Below, one piece after another: positions 35,573 to 44,234 of a stretch of DNA of 64,000 nucleotides (the first letter of the stretch is position 1; the number at the start of each line of letters is the position of its first letter). The position numbers were made by a program, and so were the translations under genes. Location: the NCBI GenBank assembly GCA_014841835.1, contig JACYUQ010000002.1, forward strand, positions 62,001 through 126,000, read 5' to 3'. Source of the stretch: Oxalobacteraceae sp. CFBP 13730 (GTDB taxonomy: Bacteria > Pseudomonadota > Gammaproteobacteria > Burkholderiales > Burkholderiaceae_D). The notes below the pieces were generated by a model. The model saw only the letters and a list, made by a program, of their open reading frames with translations, was not told where the DNA came from and searched no databases.

Positions 35573-36064
35573 TTAGCGGCCGTAGCCGCGGCGGTCGTCG
35601 CGGTCCCAGCGGTCATGGCGATCATAACGGTCGCGGCGGTCATGACGGTCCCAGCCACGGCCACCGTCACGGTATTCGACGTAGACGGGACGCGGTTGGA
35701 CGTACACCGGACGCGATTCCACGTACACCGGGCGTGGCTGGACATACACAGGGCGCTGCTGGACATAGACCGGGCGCTGCTGGACGTATGCCGGTTGCGA
35801 CTGGTAATACCCGCCGCGATTGTCGTAATAGTTACCGCGATCGCCGTAGTGGCGACGGTCGTCGCGCGAGTGGACGGAGTTGCCCACCGCCGCGCCGATC
35901 ACACCACCTGCCACGGCGCCGCCGGTGCCGCCGACCGTGTGGCCGACGACTGCACCGAGCACGGCGCCGATGGCCGTATTCGTACCACGATCGCCGGCCA
36001 TTGCCGCCGGCGATACGGCGACGGCGGCCAGCAGCACAGCACCAAAGGTCTTCGATTTCAACAT
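35573..36064 (-). CDS. Glycine-zipper exported protein with RPVYVQ tandem repeats
   Basis: A 163-residue protein starting at the ATG at 36064 behind AAAGGAAAAGC. A signal peptide (residues 1-23, cleaved near AMA-G) is followed by a glycine-zipper 2TM-type domain (about 30-62, AIGAVLGAVVGHTVGGTGGA). The second half has six near-identical repeats of RPVYVQ (or RPVYVE) and an Arg/Asp-rich tail. Such proteins insert into or associate with the outer membrane; a structural envelope role is inferred. The repeats are encoded by nearly identical 18-bp DNA units, so copy number may vary between strains. A terminator follows at 35541-35567. Confidence 0.8.
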   Translation of the reverse strand: MLKSKTFGAVLLAAVAVSPAAMAGDRGTNTAIGAVLGAVVGHTVGGTGGAVAGGVIGAAVGNSVHSRDDRRHYGDRGNYYDNRGGYYQSQPAYVQQRPVYVQQRPVYVQPRPVYVESRPVYVQPRPVYVEYRDGGRGWDRHDRRDRYDRHDRWDRDDRRGYGR

Positions 36065-36260
36065 GGCTTTTCCTTTTTACGCCGGCGGAGATCGGAATGA
36101 TGTTCTCGCTCACCGGGTAAGAATCACTATATTCTTGGTTCTGAATAGTTCCATCTGCTAATACAGATTTTTACAAGTCATGCCCGGTCTGTAACATCCT
36201 CGCTTGCATCTCGGCCCATCCGCCCCATGTAGCTCATATTGCTTTTCATCTATTCCCCTC

Positions 36261-37397
36261 ATGCGCCCAAGCCGAAGCTTTCTCGTTGTTCTGTTCCTGA
36301 TGGTCGCACTGCTGGTGTATATCGGCGTGCGCCTGCTGCCCGACCTGGCCTTTGGCATGGCCGGCAACCTGATCGCCGGATTGCTGCTGTGCGTGCTGGG
36401 TATCCTGGTGCCGGTAGGCTTGATGTCGGCCTCGATGCGCCGGCGCCGCTGGTCGGATGCCGTGGCCTGGGTCGGCTTGTTGTCGATGGGCCTGTTCTCG
36501 TCGCTGCTGGTCGCGACGGTGCTGCGCGACCTGGTGCTGCTCGCCCTGACGGTCGTTGGCGCGGTAACGGCGCCGGTGCTGTACATCAGCGCGCTGGCCG
36601 TGCCGCTGGTCGCGCTGGCGGTGACGCTGATCGGCTATGCCAACGCGCGCCGGGTTGCCCGCATCGTCAGGGTGGACGTGCCGATCCGCGATTTGCCGGC
36701 AGCGCTGCATGGCTACACAATCGCGCAGATTTCGGACGTGCACGTGGGCCCGACCATCAAGCGTGCGTATCTGAATGCCATTGTCGACAAGGTCAATGCA
36801 CTGGAAGCGGACGCGATTGCCGTCACGGGCGACCTGGTCGACGGCAGCGTACAGCGTCTGGCGCCGCATACTGAACCGCTGGGCCGCCTGCGCGCGGGCG
36901 ATGGCGTGTACTTTGTGACCGGCAACCACGAGTACTACTCAGGCGCGCTCGAGTGGATTGCCGAAGTGCGGCGCCTGGGCCTGAACGTGCTGATGAACCA
37001 GCACGTGATCGTGCACAAGGGCGACGCGCGCCTGATGATCGCGGGCGTGGCCGACTACCATGCCCACCATTTCCACCCCGAGCACAAGAGCGATCCACAA
37101 CGCGCCTCGGCGGGCGCGCCGGCCGGCATCGGCGCGCGCGTCCTGCTCGCGCACCAGCCACGCAGCGCGACGGCGGCCGCGGCGGCAGGGTTCGATCTGC
37201 AACTGTCGGGCCACACTCACGGCGGCCAGTTCTTCCCGTGGAACCTGTTCGTGCCACTGCAGCAGCCGTTCGTGGCTGGCCTGAACCGGGTGCGCGAGAT
37301 GTGGGTGTACACCAGCCGTGGCACCGGCTACTGGGGGCCGCCCAAGCGCTTCGGGGCGCCTTCGGAGATCACGCTGGTGCGCCTGGTAGCGGCCTGA
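36261..37397 (+). CDS. Membrane-bound metallophosphoesterase
   Basis: A 378-residue protein; the start is taken at the ATG at 36261 (MRPSRSFLVV), since the region upstream has no signal and no ribosome site is obvious for either choice. Four hydrophobic helices occupy residues 5-130. The C-terminal calcineurin-like domain has all five metal-site motifs: ISDVHVGPT, GDLVDG, GNHEYYSG, the LAHQP segment and GHTHGGQFF. It resembles YkuE/LpxH-type membrane phosphoesterases of unknown substrate. A hairpin that includes the stop codon follows. Confidence 0.88.
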   Translation: MRPSRSFLVVLFLMVALLVYIGVRLLPDLAFGMAGNLIAGLLLCVLGILVPVGLMSASMRRRRWSDAVAWVGLLSMGLFSSLLVATVLRDLVLLALTVVGAVTAPVLYISALAVPLVALAVTLIGYANARRVARIVRVDVPIRDLPAALHGYTIAQISDVHVGPTIKRAYLNAIVDKVNALEADAIAVTGDLVDGSVQRLAPHTEPLGRLRAGDGVYFVTGNHEYYSGALEWIAEVRRLGLNVLMNQHVIVHKGDARLMIAGVADYHAHHFHPEHKSDPQRASAGAPAGIGARVLLAHQPRSATAAAAAGFDLQLSGHTHGGQFFPWNLFVPLQQPFVAGLNRVREMWVYTSRGTGYWGPPKRFGAPSEITLVRLVAA

Positions 37398-37429
37398 CAG
37401 AGAGGCCTGGCCCCGGCCTCCCTGTCAGG
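37393..37429. terminator. Long imperfect hairpin over the phosphoesterase stop
   Basis: CCTGACAG at 37393-37400 pairs with CTGTCAGG at 37422-37429, and the next 6 base pairs also match, giving a stem of about 14 bp with one mismatch. It starts inside the last codons. There is no T-run, so factor-independent termination is uncertain; it may be an RNA-stabilising or Rho-assisted 3' end. Confidence 0.4.
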
Positions 37430-37497
37430 AAAGTCGCGGCACAACCTCGCCCGATGCGCTATTGTTTGAATCCTTCCAATAAAGCAAGGATTCCCGC

Positions 37498-38943
37498 ATG
37501 AACTTCCCCGTTCGCCATCTTCGCCGCCTTCCCATCCTGTGCGCCATCGCTGGCGCGCTGATCGTCACACCCGTCCTGGCCGCCAGTCCCGGTAACGATC
37601 CTGCTGCGCTGGTCAAGATCCGCGACGCGGCGATGACGAGCGACTACGCCTGGCAGCGCACGGAAGACATGACCGACCTGATCGGCCCGCGCCTGTCGGG
37701 TTCGCCTGGCGCGGCGGCGGCGGTGACCCAGGTTGCCGAGGCCATGCGCAAGCTGGGCGCGAAGGTGACGTTGCAGCCGGTGAAGGTGCCGCACTGGGTA
37801 CGCGGGATCGAGACGGGTGAACTGGTCGACTACACGGGCCGGCCAGCCGGCATCACCCAGCGCATCGTGTTGACCGCGCTGGGCGGCTCGGGCGCCACCC
37901 CGGTCGACGGCCTGGTCGCGCCAGTGCTCGTGCTCAATAGTTTCGAGGAACTCAAGGCGCGGTCTGCCGAAGTGAAGGGCAAGATCGTGCTGTTCGACGT
38001 CGCCTTTGACCAGCACATGGCCGATCGTGGCCTGGCCGGCCCGGCTTACGGCGCGGGCTCGAACTACCGTCGTAACGGCCCGCGCCTGGCGGCCGAGCTG
38101 GGCGCTGTCGGCGCACTGGTGCGCTCGGTCGGCGGTGCAGCCTACCGTTTGCCGCACACGGGTTCGTCCGGCTTGGCGGACGATGCGCGCATCCCGTCGG
38201 CAGCCGTGACGGCCGAAGATGCCATGCTGATGGCGCGCCTGGCCAAGCGCGGCCCGGTCAAACTGAAACTGGTGCTGACCCCGAAAAACCTGCCCGATGC
38301 CGACAGCTTCAATGTGATCGCCGACCTGCCGGGCACGGACAAGCCGGAAGAAATCGTCATCGTCTCGGGCCACCTCGATTCGTGGGATTTGTCGCCCGGC
38401 GCGCACGACGACGCCGCCGCCGTGGCCAGCGCGATGGCCGTGTTCGACGTTCTGAAGAAACTCGATTACCGGCCGCGCCGCACGATCCGCTTCATCGCCT
38501 GGATGAATGAAGAAAACGGCATGCGCGGCGCGAGCACGTATCTTGCTGCCGAACAGGCGAACGCCGCCAGGCACTTCGGCGCGATCGAGAGCGACAACGG
38601 TGTGGGTCGCCCGTTCGGCCTGCGCGCCAGTGTGACGCCACAGTCGGTCAAGCTGTTCGCGCCCCTGCAATCGGCCCTGCAACCGATCGGCGCCGGCGTG
38701 TTCCAGCGCCAGGACGTTCTGGCGACGGGCGACCTGGCCGGCCTGGAACGGGCAGGCGTGCCAAGCTTTGCGCCGATCGTCGATACGGCAAACTATTTTG
38801 ACATCCACCACACGCCGGCCGATACGCTGGACAAGGTCGATCCCGACAGCTTGCGCCGTAACGTCGCGCTGATGGCAGCGACGGCCTGGTACCTGGCCAA
38901 TATGGAGCAGCCGATCGGCCGCTCCAGCGTACCGGCGCCGTGA
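37498..38943 (+). CDS. Exported M28 family zinc aminopeptidase
   Basis: A 481-residue protein with a signal peptide (1-28, cleaved near VLA-A). The catalytic domain has the M28 zinc ligands H and D in SGHLDSWD and GAHDDAAA, the catalytic Glu pair in MNEENGMRG, an Asp in IESDNG and the last His in FDIHHTP. A PA-type insert (about 140-270) fits the peptidase Q/carboxypeptidase Q-like branch. It should remove N-terminal residues or cleave dipeptides in the periplasm. Its end lies 18 bp from the convergent DUF1566 gene. Confidence 0.92.
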   Translation: MNFPVRHLRRLPILCAIAGALIVTPVLAASPGNDPAALVKIRDAAMTSDYAWQRTEDMTDLIGPRLSGSPGAAAAVTQVAEAMRKLGAKVTLQPVKVPHWVRGIETGELVDYTGRPAGITQRIVLTALGGSGATPVDGLVAPVLVLNSFEELKARSAEVKGKIVLFDVAFDQHMADRGLAGPAYGAGSNYRRNGPRLAAELGAVGALVRSVGGAAYRLPHTGSSGLADDARIPSAAVTAEDAMLMARLAKRGPVKLKLVLTPKNLPDADSFNVIADLPGTDKPEEIVIVSGHLDSWDLSPGAHDDAAAVASAMAVFDVLKKLDYRPRRTIRFIAWMNEENGMRGASTYLAAEQANAARHFGAIESDNGVGRPFGLRASVTPQSVKLFAPLQSALQPIGAGVFQRQDVLATGDLAGLERAGVPSFAPIVDTANYFDIHHTPADTLDKVDPDSLRRNVALMAATAWYLANMEQPIGRSSVPAP

Positions 38944-38961
38944 CGCGGGGCAGGTTGCGGG

Positions 38962-39333
38962 TCAGGCGGCCGTACTGATCCGCCGTACCGCGCGCGCATG
39001 CCCGCGGTACGGCCGGCCGTAGATGGTCTGAATGCCGCTGGCGAAATTCTGGCCCCAGACCAGCTGGGCGCGCGTGGCATGCGGCTCGCTGGACCAGTAC
39101 CAGTCGCGCTGGAACGATTCGCGCAGGTTGGCGAACAGCAGCGCCAGTTCGCGCCTTGTTGGCAGGGCGCCGCCCTGGCTGGCGGCCCAGTCGGCGGCGG
39201 TCGGCCAGCTGACGTCCGCGCTGTCGCCTGGCAGCAAGACGAGGTGGTAGTCGGGATCGTCTTTGCCCAGGATGAGACCAGCGTATTCTTCACCCTCTTG
39301 CAGCAGGCCCCGGATTTGCATGTATTCGCCCAT
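38962..39333 (-). CDS. DUF1566 domain protein
   Basis: A 123-residue soluble protein from the ATG at 39333. It carries the DUF1566 pattern GGALPTRRELALLFANL, WYWSSEP, a NFASG segment and the closing GHARAVRRI. This domain is related to the FGE/lectin fold and is common in phage tail and surface proteins; its function here is unknown. There is no signal peptide. It is convergent with the M28 gene. Confidence 0.8.
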   Translation of the reverse strand: MGEYMQIRGLLQEGEEYAGLILGKDDPDYHLVLLPGDSADVSWPTAADWAASQGGALPTRRELALLFANLRESFQRDWYWSSEPHATRAQLVWGQNFASGIQTIYGRPYRGHARAVRRISTAA

Positions 39334-39468
39334 GGATTCACCTCACGTGTGGTAGCAATCCGTTAAGACTGCCGAACCCGACGTTTGGTTGCATTCCCGG
39401 TTCGATCCAGATCAACCATGTGCCAGGTGCCACGACACTGGTGCCGCCCGGCGCTGCGGGCGTTCGGC

Positions 39469-40146
39469 TCAGGCGTCGCTGTCGATGGGTTGCGCGAGCC
39501 CGGCGCCACCGGTGCCAGCGCGATTGACCTGCGTGCTCACTTCGTGCCAGGCGAACGCGTCAGGAGGCAGGGCGGCCGAGCGCGCCAGCGCCAGCGCCTC
39601 ATCGCTCGACAGCGCCGGATCGAGCCAGCGTTCCGCATCCTGCGCATCCAGCACCACCGGCCGCCGGTCGTGGATATCCAGCATGCCGCCCGAGGCATCG
39701 TCGGTCACGATGACAAAACCCGCCTCGGCGCGATTTTCAGTAAAGCTGCCGAAGTTGGCCAGCGCCAGCATGAACAGCGGCGCACCGTCCTTGCGGTGAA
39801 TGTGCCACGGCTGCTTGCTGCCTTTCTCGCCCGTCCATTCGTACCAGCCAGAGGCCGGCACCAACGCGCGCCCGGACTTCAGCAGCCCGCGCCAGTAGCG
39901 GTTGTCCAGCTTGTCCAGCCGCGCGTTGATGGTCACCGGCACCTTGCCTTTGGCCCAGCGCGCCTGATAACTCCAGTACACGTCGTCGATTCGCCGTTCG
40001 CCGTCCTGCAGATGCAGCACAGGGCGATACGTGCCGGGCGGCACGTTATAAGCCGGTTCGGATTCGCTGTCATACACGGCGTCAAGCCAGCCGATGACGC
40101 TGGCGTAATAACGGGCCGTTTGGCTTTGGTCAAGTCGTCCACACAT
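39469..40146 (-). CDS. SOS response-associated peptidase (SRAP/HMCES family, YedK-like)
   Basis: A 225-residue protein; the start at the ATG at 40146 gives the essential Met-Cys N-terminus (MCGRLDQSQ), where Cys2 forms the thiazolidine link to abasic sites in single-stranded DNA after Met removal. Other family hallmarks are AYNVPPGTYRP, INARLDKL, the catalytic Glu in GWYEW, and the LDIHDRRPVVL segment with the active-site His. The gene protects abasic sites during repair. It is divergent from the gene at 40277. Confidence 0.9.
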   Translation of the reverse strand: MCGRLDQSQTARYYASVIGWLDAVYDSESEPAYNVPPGTYRPVLHLQDGERRIDDVYWSYQARWAKGKVPVTINARLDKLDNRYWRGLLKSGRALVPASGWYEWTGEKGSKQPWHIHRKDGAPLFMLALANFGSFTENRAEAGFVIVTDDASGGMLDIHDRRPVVLDAQDAERWLDPALSSDEALALARSAALPPDAFAWHEVSTQVNRAGTGGAGLAQPIDSDA

Positions 40147-40276
40147 GCGGGGCATGGTAGCGCAACGCGGGCGGATGCGTCGCACCGCGTTCGGCAGGCG
40201 CGCGGCGCGTGTGGCATTTGGCCGCAGCACGCCGCAATGGTATGCTCAGGAATACAACGATTGATGAGGAGCAGGT

Positions 40277-40684
40277 ATGGCAGCAGGTTGGTGGACAGTA
40301 TTAAGAACCGTTCCCTGGAGCGACGTGATCAGTGCGGCGCCGCAGGTAGCAAATGGCGCGCGGCGGTTGTGGGACACGGTCAACCGCAACCGGCAGGGCA
40401 TGCCCGATGAGCCGATGGGCGTGGCGCCCGGGATGGCGGGGCAAGAAGAAGACGTGTTCGATATCCTGATCCGCAGCGTCGAGCGCAATGATGCCGAGAT
40501 CACCGACCTGCGCAACCAGATGCGCTCGGCGTCCGAAATCATCGCCAACCTGGCCGACCAGAATGCGCAGCTCATCGCCAAGATGGATGCTCAGCGCCAG
40601 AAGATGACGTGGATGGGCGTCACCGCAGCGCTGTCCGGCCTGCTGTCGGTCGTGGCGCTCGTGCTCGTGGCCGTGCGCACCTGA
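40277..40684 (+). CDS. Small membrane-anchored hypothetical protein with coiled coil
   Basis: A 135-residue protein starting at the ATG at 40277, behind a GAGGAGC-type site. Residues 70-110 have a heptad pattern (EITDLRNQMRSASEII and on), and a C-terminal transmembrane helix (about 112-133, WMGVTAALSGLLSVVALVLV) anchors it. The topology is tail-anchored and cytosolic. No family is recognised. It precedes another small membrane protein by 16 bp and may form an operon with it and the diguanylate cyclase. Confidence 0.68.
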   Translation: MAAGWWTVLRTVPWSDVISAAPQVANGARRLWDTVNRNRQGMPDEPMGVAPGMAGQEEDVFDILIRSVERNDAEITDLRNQMRSASEIIANLADQNAQLIAKMDAQRQKMTWMGVTAALSGLLSVVALVLVAVRT

Positions 40685-40700
40685 TCAACCAAGGGCCTTC

Positions 40701-40910
40701 ATGAAAGTCGTCCTGATTTGCGCGACGTTGTTCATCTTCTTTTCGATGCTGATGAACAGCGCGCGCAAGCGTGGCAAGCTCGGCGATAACGCCAACCGCG
40801 CCGTCACCGGCCTGGCCACGTCGATGCGCATCTTCGTCTACGGCCTGTTGTGTTGCGTCGTGATCCTCTGCTGCGCGATGGCCTGGCACATGCTCGGCCA
40901 GCAAGCTTGA
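40701..40910 (+). CDS. 69-residue two-helix membrane protein
   Basis: A short protein with two transmembrane helices (about 2-19 and 43-63) joined by a basic loop (SARKRGKLGDNANRA). No family is recognised. It lies between, and close to, the tail-anchored protein and the diguanylate cyclase (7 bp before the latter), so it may be part of the same transcript. Confidence 0.65.
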   Translation: MKVVLICATLFIFFSMLMNSARKRGKLGDNANRAVTGLATSMRIFVYGLLCCVVILCCAMAWHMLGQQA

Positions 40911-40917
40911 GGCGGTA

Positions 40918-41874
40918 ATGACGCCAACGCCCGGTCTGGCGCCCGGACTCGTATCCCGTGCGCTCGATCTGCTCGATTGCGGCGTGATCGTGCTCGATGC
41001 GCAAGCCTGCATCGTCCACTGGAACGCCTGGCTGGTCCCGCGCTGCGGCCGCGGCGCGGCGCGCGTCATCGGCCATCCGTTGATCGAGGTGTTTACCAGC
41101 CTGCGCGGCTCGCGCGTCGAAGCCGCGGTGCAGGCGGCACTGAGCTATGCAACAACGACCGCCCACGTGCCAGACGCCAGCGCCCGCAACCCTTTCCCGC
41201 TACGCCGCGCCGGCAATTTCGACGGCGACCTGATCGACCAGGCCGTGGCAGTCACGCCGTTCGACGATGGCGGGGAACGTTTTTGTCTCATTGAAATCCG
41301 CGATATCAGCGACACGTCAGAGCGTGAACGGCGCCTGCTGGAACACGCCGAAGCAATGCGGGCGCGCTCGTTCATCGATGGCCTGACCGGCATCGCCAAC
41401 CGTCGCCAGTTCGACGTCACGCTAACGCGTGAACTGCGCCGCGCCCAGCGGGCCGATGCGCCGCTGGCGCTGCTTATGGTCGATATCGACACATTCAAGG
41501 CCTATAACGATCACTTTGGCCACCAGGAAGGTGACGCTTGCCTGATCCGCGTGGCGCAGGAGATCGCAGGCATCCTGAAGCGACCCGCCGACCTGGCCGC
41601 GCGCTACGGCGGCGAAGAATTCGCGGCCATCCTGCCCGGTACGACATGCGAGCAGGCGCGTGCGATGGCCGAGCGCATCCGCGCCCACATCGCTGCATTG
41701 CAGCTGCAGCAGGCCCCTGATGCGTGCCATCCCCACGTCACCATCAGCGTGGGTGCGGCCGCCTTCGACCGCGCCCGCCTGAATGACGAAGCGGCACTGA
41801 TCGCCGCCGCGGACCAGGCGCTGTACGCCGCCAAGGATGGCGGGCGCAACTGCGTCGTCGTCGACGGCGACTAG
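40918..41874 (+). CDS. PAS-GGDEF diguanylate cyclase
   Basis: A 318-residue cytosolic protein with an N-terminal PAS domain (about 10-130, RALDLLDCGVIVLDAQ) and a GGDEF domain (about 150-315). The active site RYGGEEF and the inhibitory site RPAD (RxxD) are intact, so it should make c-di-GMP with product inhibition. It has no membrane helix. The stop overlaps the stop of the convergent oxidoreductase gene by 4 bp. Confidence 0.92.
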   Translation: MTPTPGLAPGLVSRALDLLDCGVIVLDAQACIVHWNAWLVPRCGRGAARVIGHPLIEVFTSLRGSRVEAAVQAALSYATTTAHVPDASARNPFPLRRAGNFDGDLIDQAVAVTPFDDGGERFCLIEIRDISDTSERERRLLEHAEAMRARSFIDGLTGIANRRQFDVTLTRELRRAQRADAPLALLMVDIDTFKAYNDHFGHQEGDACLIRVAQEIAGILKRPADLAARYGGEEFAAILPGTTCEQARAMAERIRAHIAALQLQQAPDACHPHVTISVGAAAFDRARLNDEAALIAAADQALYAAKDGGRNCVVVDGD

Positions 41875-44072
41875 ACCGGCAGCGGCATCTTTTCCAGCAG
41901 CTTGTCGAGCGTGACCGGATACTCGCGCACCCGCACGCCAGTGGCGTTGTAGACCGCGTTGGCAATCGCTGCCGCCACGCCGCACAGCCCCAGTTCACCC
42001 ACACCCTTGGCTTTCATCGGCGACGAATACGCGTCTTCTTCATCGAGGAAGATCACGTCCTGGTGCGGGATGTCGGCATGCACCGGCACCTCGTAGGTCG
42101 CCATATCGTGGTTGGCAAAAAAGCCCAGGCGTTTGTCGACCACCAGGTGCTCCATCAGCGCGCCGCCCACGCCCATCGTCATCGAGCCGATCACCTGGCT
42201 GCGCGCCGACTTCGGATTCAGGATGCGGCCCGCCGCGCAGACGGCCAGCATGCGCCGCACGCGCGTCTCGCCCGTGACGGAATCGACCGCGACTTCAACG
42301 AAATGCGCGCCAAAGGTCGAGAGCTGGTTCTTTTTCGCCAGCTCACCGAATTCGATGACGTCTTCGGCCACCAGTTCGCCACCCTCGGCGGCCTTGGCCA
42401 GCGCCTGGCTGGCGCCACCAGCGCGCACGACGCCGTCGGCAAACACCGGGTCCGTCATGTTCAACCTGGCGGCGATCTGTTCGCGCAACTTGACGCAGGC
42501 GGCGTACACGCCGGCCGTCGCGCTGTTGGCGCCGAACTGGCCACCCGAGCCGGCGGAGACGGGAAAGTCCGAGTCGCCCAGGATGACTTTCACGCGCTCG
42601 AGCGGCAGGCCCAGCATCTCGGCGGCCGTCTGCGCAATGATCGTGTAGCTGCCGGTGCCGATGTCGGTCATGTCCGTTTCCACGGTCAGGATGCCGTCCG
42701 TGCCCAGGCGCACGCGCGCGGCCGACTTGACCACGGGGCTGTTGCGAAAGGCCGCCGCAACACCATGACCGATCAGCCACTGGCCTTCGCGGACTTGGGC
42801 CGGTTTGGCATTGCGTGCTTTCCAGCCGAAGCGTTCGGCCCCGGTGCGCAGGCATTCGACCAGGCGCCGTTCCGAAAACGGGCGGTTCGGCTTTTCCGGG
42901 TCGACCTTGGTGTCGTTCAGGATGCGCAGCTGTACCGGGTCCATCCCGAGCTTCTCGGCCAGTTCGTCCATCGCGATTTCCAGCGCCATCAGGCCCGGCG
43001 CCTCGCCCGGAGCCCGCATCGAATTGCTCTCCGGCAGATCGAGCACGGCCAGGCGGGTCGTCGTCATCCGGTGCGCGCCCGCATACAGCAGGCGCGTTTG
43101 CTGCGTGGCGACCTCGGGCCGGCCGCCCGGCAGGTTGCCGTTCCACGTTTCGTGGCCGATGGCCTGGATGCGCCCATCGCGCCCCACGCCGATGCGCAGG
43201 CGCTGGATGGTCTTGGGCCGGTGCGTCGTGTTGTTGAAGATCTGGTGGCGCTGCAGGGCCACCTTGACCGGGCGACCGGCGGCGCGGGCGCCCAGCGCGG
43301 CCAGCACGGCGTCGGTGCGCAGGAACAGCTTGCCGCCGAAGCCGCCACCGATATAGGGCGCAACGACGCGCACCTTGTGCTTGCCGATATTCAGCGTTTT
43401 GGCCAGATCGGTGCGGCACCAGTCGACCATCTGGGTCGAGGTCCAGACCGTGAGCTTGTCACCGTCCCAGCGCGCCGTGGTCGCATGTGGCTCCATCATC
43501 GCGTGCGCCTGGTCGTGCGTCGTGTAGGTGGCGTCGAGCTTGACCGGGGCGCTGTCGAACATGCGTTCAAAGTCGCCCACACGCGTGTCGGGCGGATAGT
43601 CGCGTTCGGGCTTGGGCGGCACGCCGCTGTCCTTGACGCTGGCCAGATCGAAGCTGGCCCTGGCCTCGCGGTAGCTGACCTTGACCAGATGGGCGGCGGC
43701 GCGCGCCTGCTCGAATGTGTCGGCCACCACGAGGGCGACGGCCTGATGATAGTGCATGATTTCGGGCCCGCCCAGCAGCAGGGCGGTGTTCTTCTGGCCC
43801 TTGCCCAGTTTGCCGGCGTTGGCGGCAGTGACAACGGCCAGCACGCCAGGCGCGCGGCGGGCTGCCGTGTCGTCGATGGCGAGGATGGTGCCTTTGGCAA
43901 TCGTCGCGCCGACCATCACGCCGTGGGCGGCATCCGGGACGGTCGCGTGGTGTTCATAGGCATACGGTGCCTGGCCGGTGCACTTGAGCGGGCCATCGAC
44001 GCGGTCGTACGGCTTGCCCACGTGGCGCAGCGTGTCGATGGGATTGGTGGTGGCAGGGGTATTGAATTTCAT
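41871..44072 (-). CDS. Aldehyde oxidoreductase molybdenum-binding subunit, second copy (PaoC-like)
   Basis: A 733-residue protein; the start is the ATG at 44072 (MKFNTPATTNP). It is homologous along its full length to the gene at 44235-46442. Features of the xanthine-dehydrogenase large subunit are present: GGGFGGKLFLRTD, the RAPGEAPG loop, GTGSYTIIAQ, and the active-site Glu in GVGELGLCGVAAA. It binds molybdenum cofactor and oxidises aldehydes to acids. It lies 162 bp downstream of the first copy, outside the tightly packed A-B-C genes, so it may arise from a tandem duplication and have changed specificity. Confidence 0.9.
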   Translation of the reverse strand: MKFNTPATTNPIDTLRHVGKPYDRVDGPLKCTGQAPYAYEHHATVPDAAHGVMVGATIAKGTILAIDDTAARRAPGVLAVVTAANAGKLGKGQKNTALLLGGPEIMHYHQAVALVVADTFEQARAAAHLVKVSYREARASFDLASVKDSGVPPKPERDYPPDTRVGDFERMFDSAPVKLDATYTTHDQAHAMMEPHATTARWDGDKLTVWTSTQMVDWCRTDLAKTLNIGKHKVRVVAPYIGGGFGGKLFLRTDAVLAALGARAAGRPVKVALQRHQIFNNTTHRPKTIQRLRIGVGRDGRIQAIGHETWNGNLPGGRPEVATQQTRLLYAGAHRMTTTRLAVLDLPESNSMRAPGEAPGLMALEIAMDELAEKLGMDPVQLRILNDTKVDPEKPNRPFSERRLVECLRTGAERFGWKARNAKPAQVREGQWLIGHGVAAAFRNSPVVKSAARVRLGTDGILTVETDMTDIGTGSYTIIAQTAAEMLGLPLERVKVILGDSDFPVSAGSGGQFGANSATAGVYAACVKLREQIAARLNMTDPVFADGVVRAGGASQALAKAAEGGELVAEDVIEFGELAKKNQLSTFGAHFVEVAVDSVTGETRVRRMLAVCAAGRILNPKSARSQVIGSMTMGVGGALMEHLVVDKRLGFFANHDMATYEVPVHADIPHQDVIFLDEEDAYSSPMKAKGVGELGLCGVAAAIANAVYNATGVRVREYPVTLDKLLEKMPLPV

Positions 44073-44234
44073 GGGCTCAGCCTTTATTCGCCTCCGCATG
44101 GCGCGGGGGAGGGGTTCGGTGCACCGGAAAAAACAGAGGAGCGCCTCATGTCCGCCAGGGACGGCGAACATGAGGGCAGGGGAACTTCATGGCAAGCGGC
44201 GTGTTGCCGCTGCCATTGGCACGTCAATCGAGCA

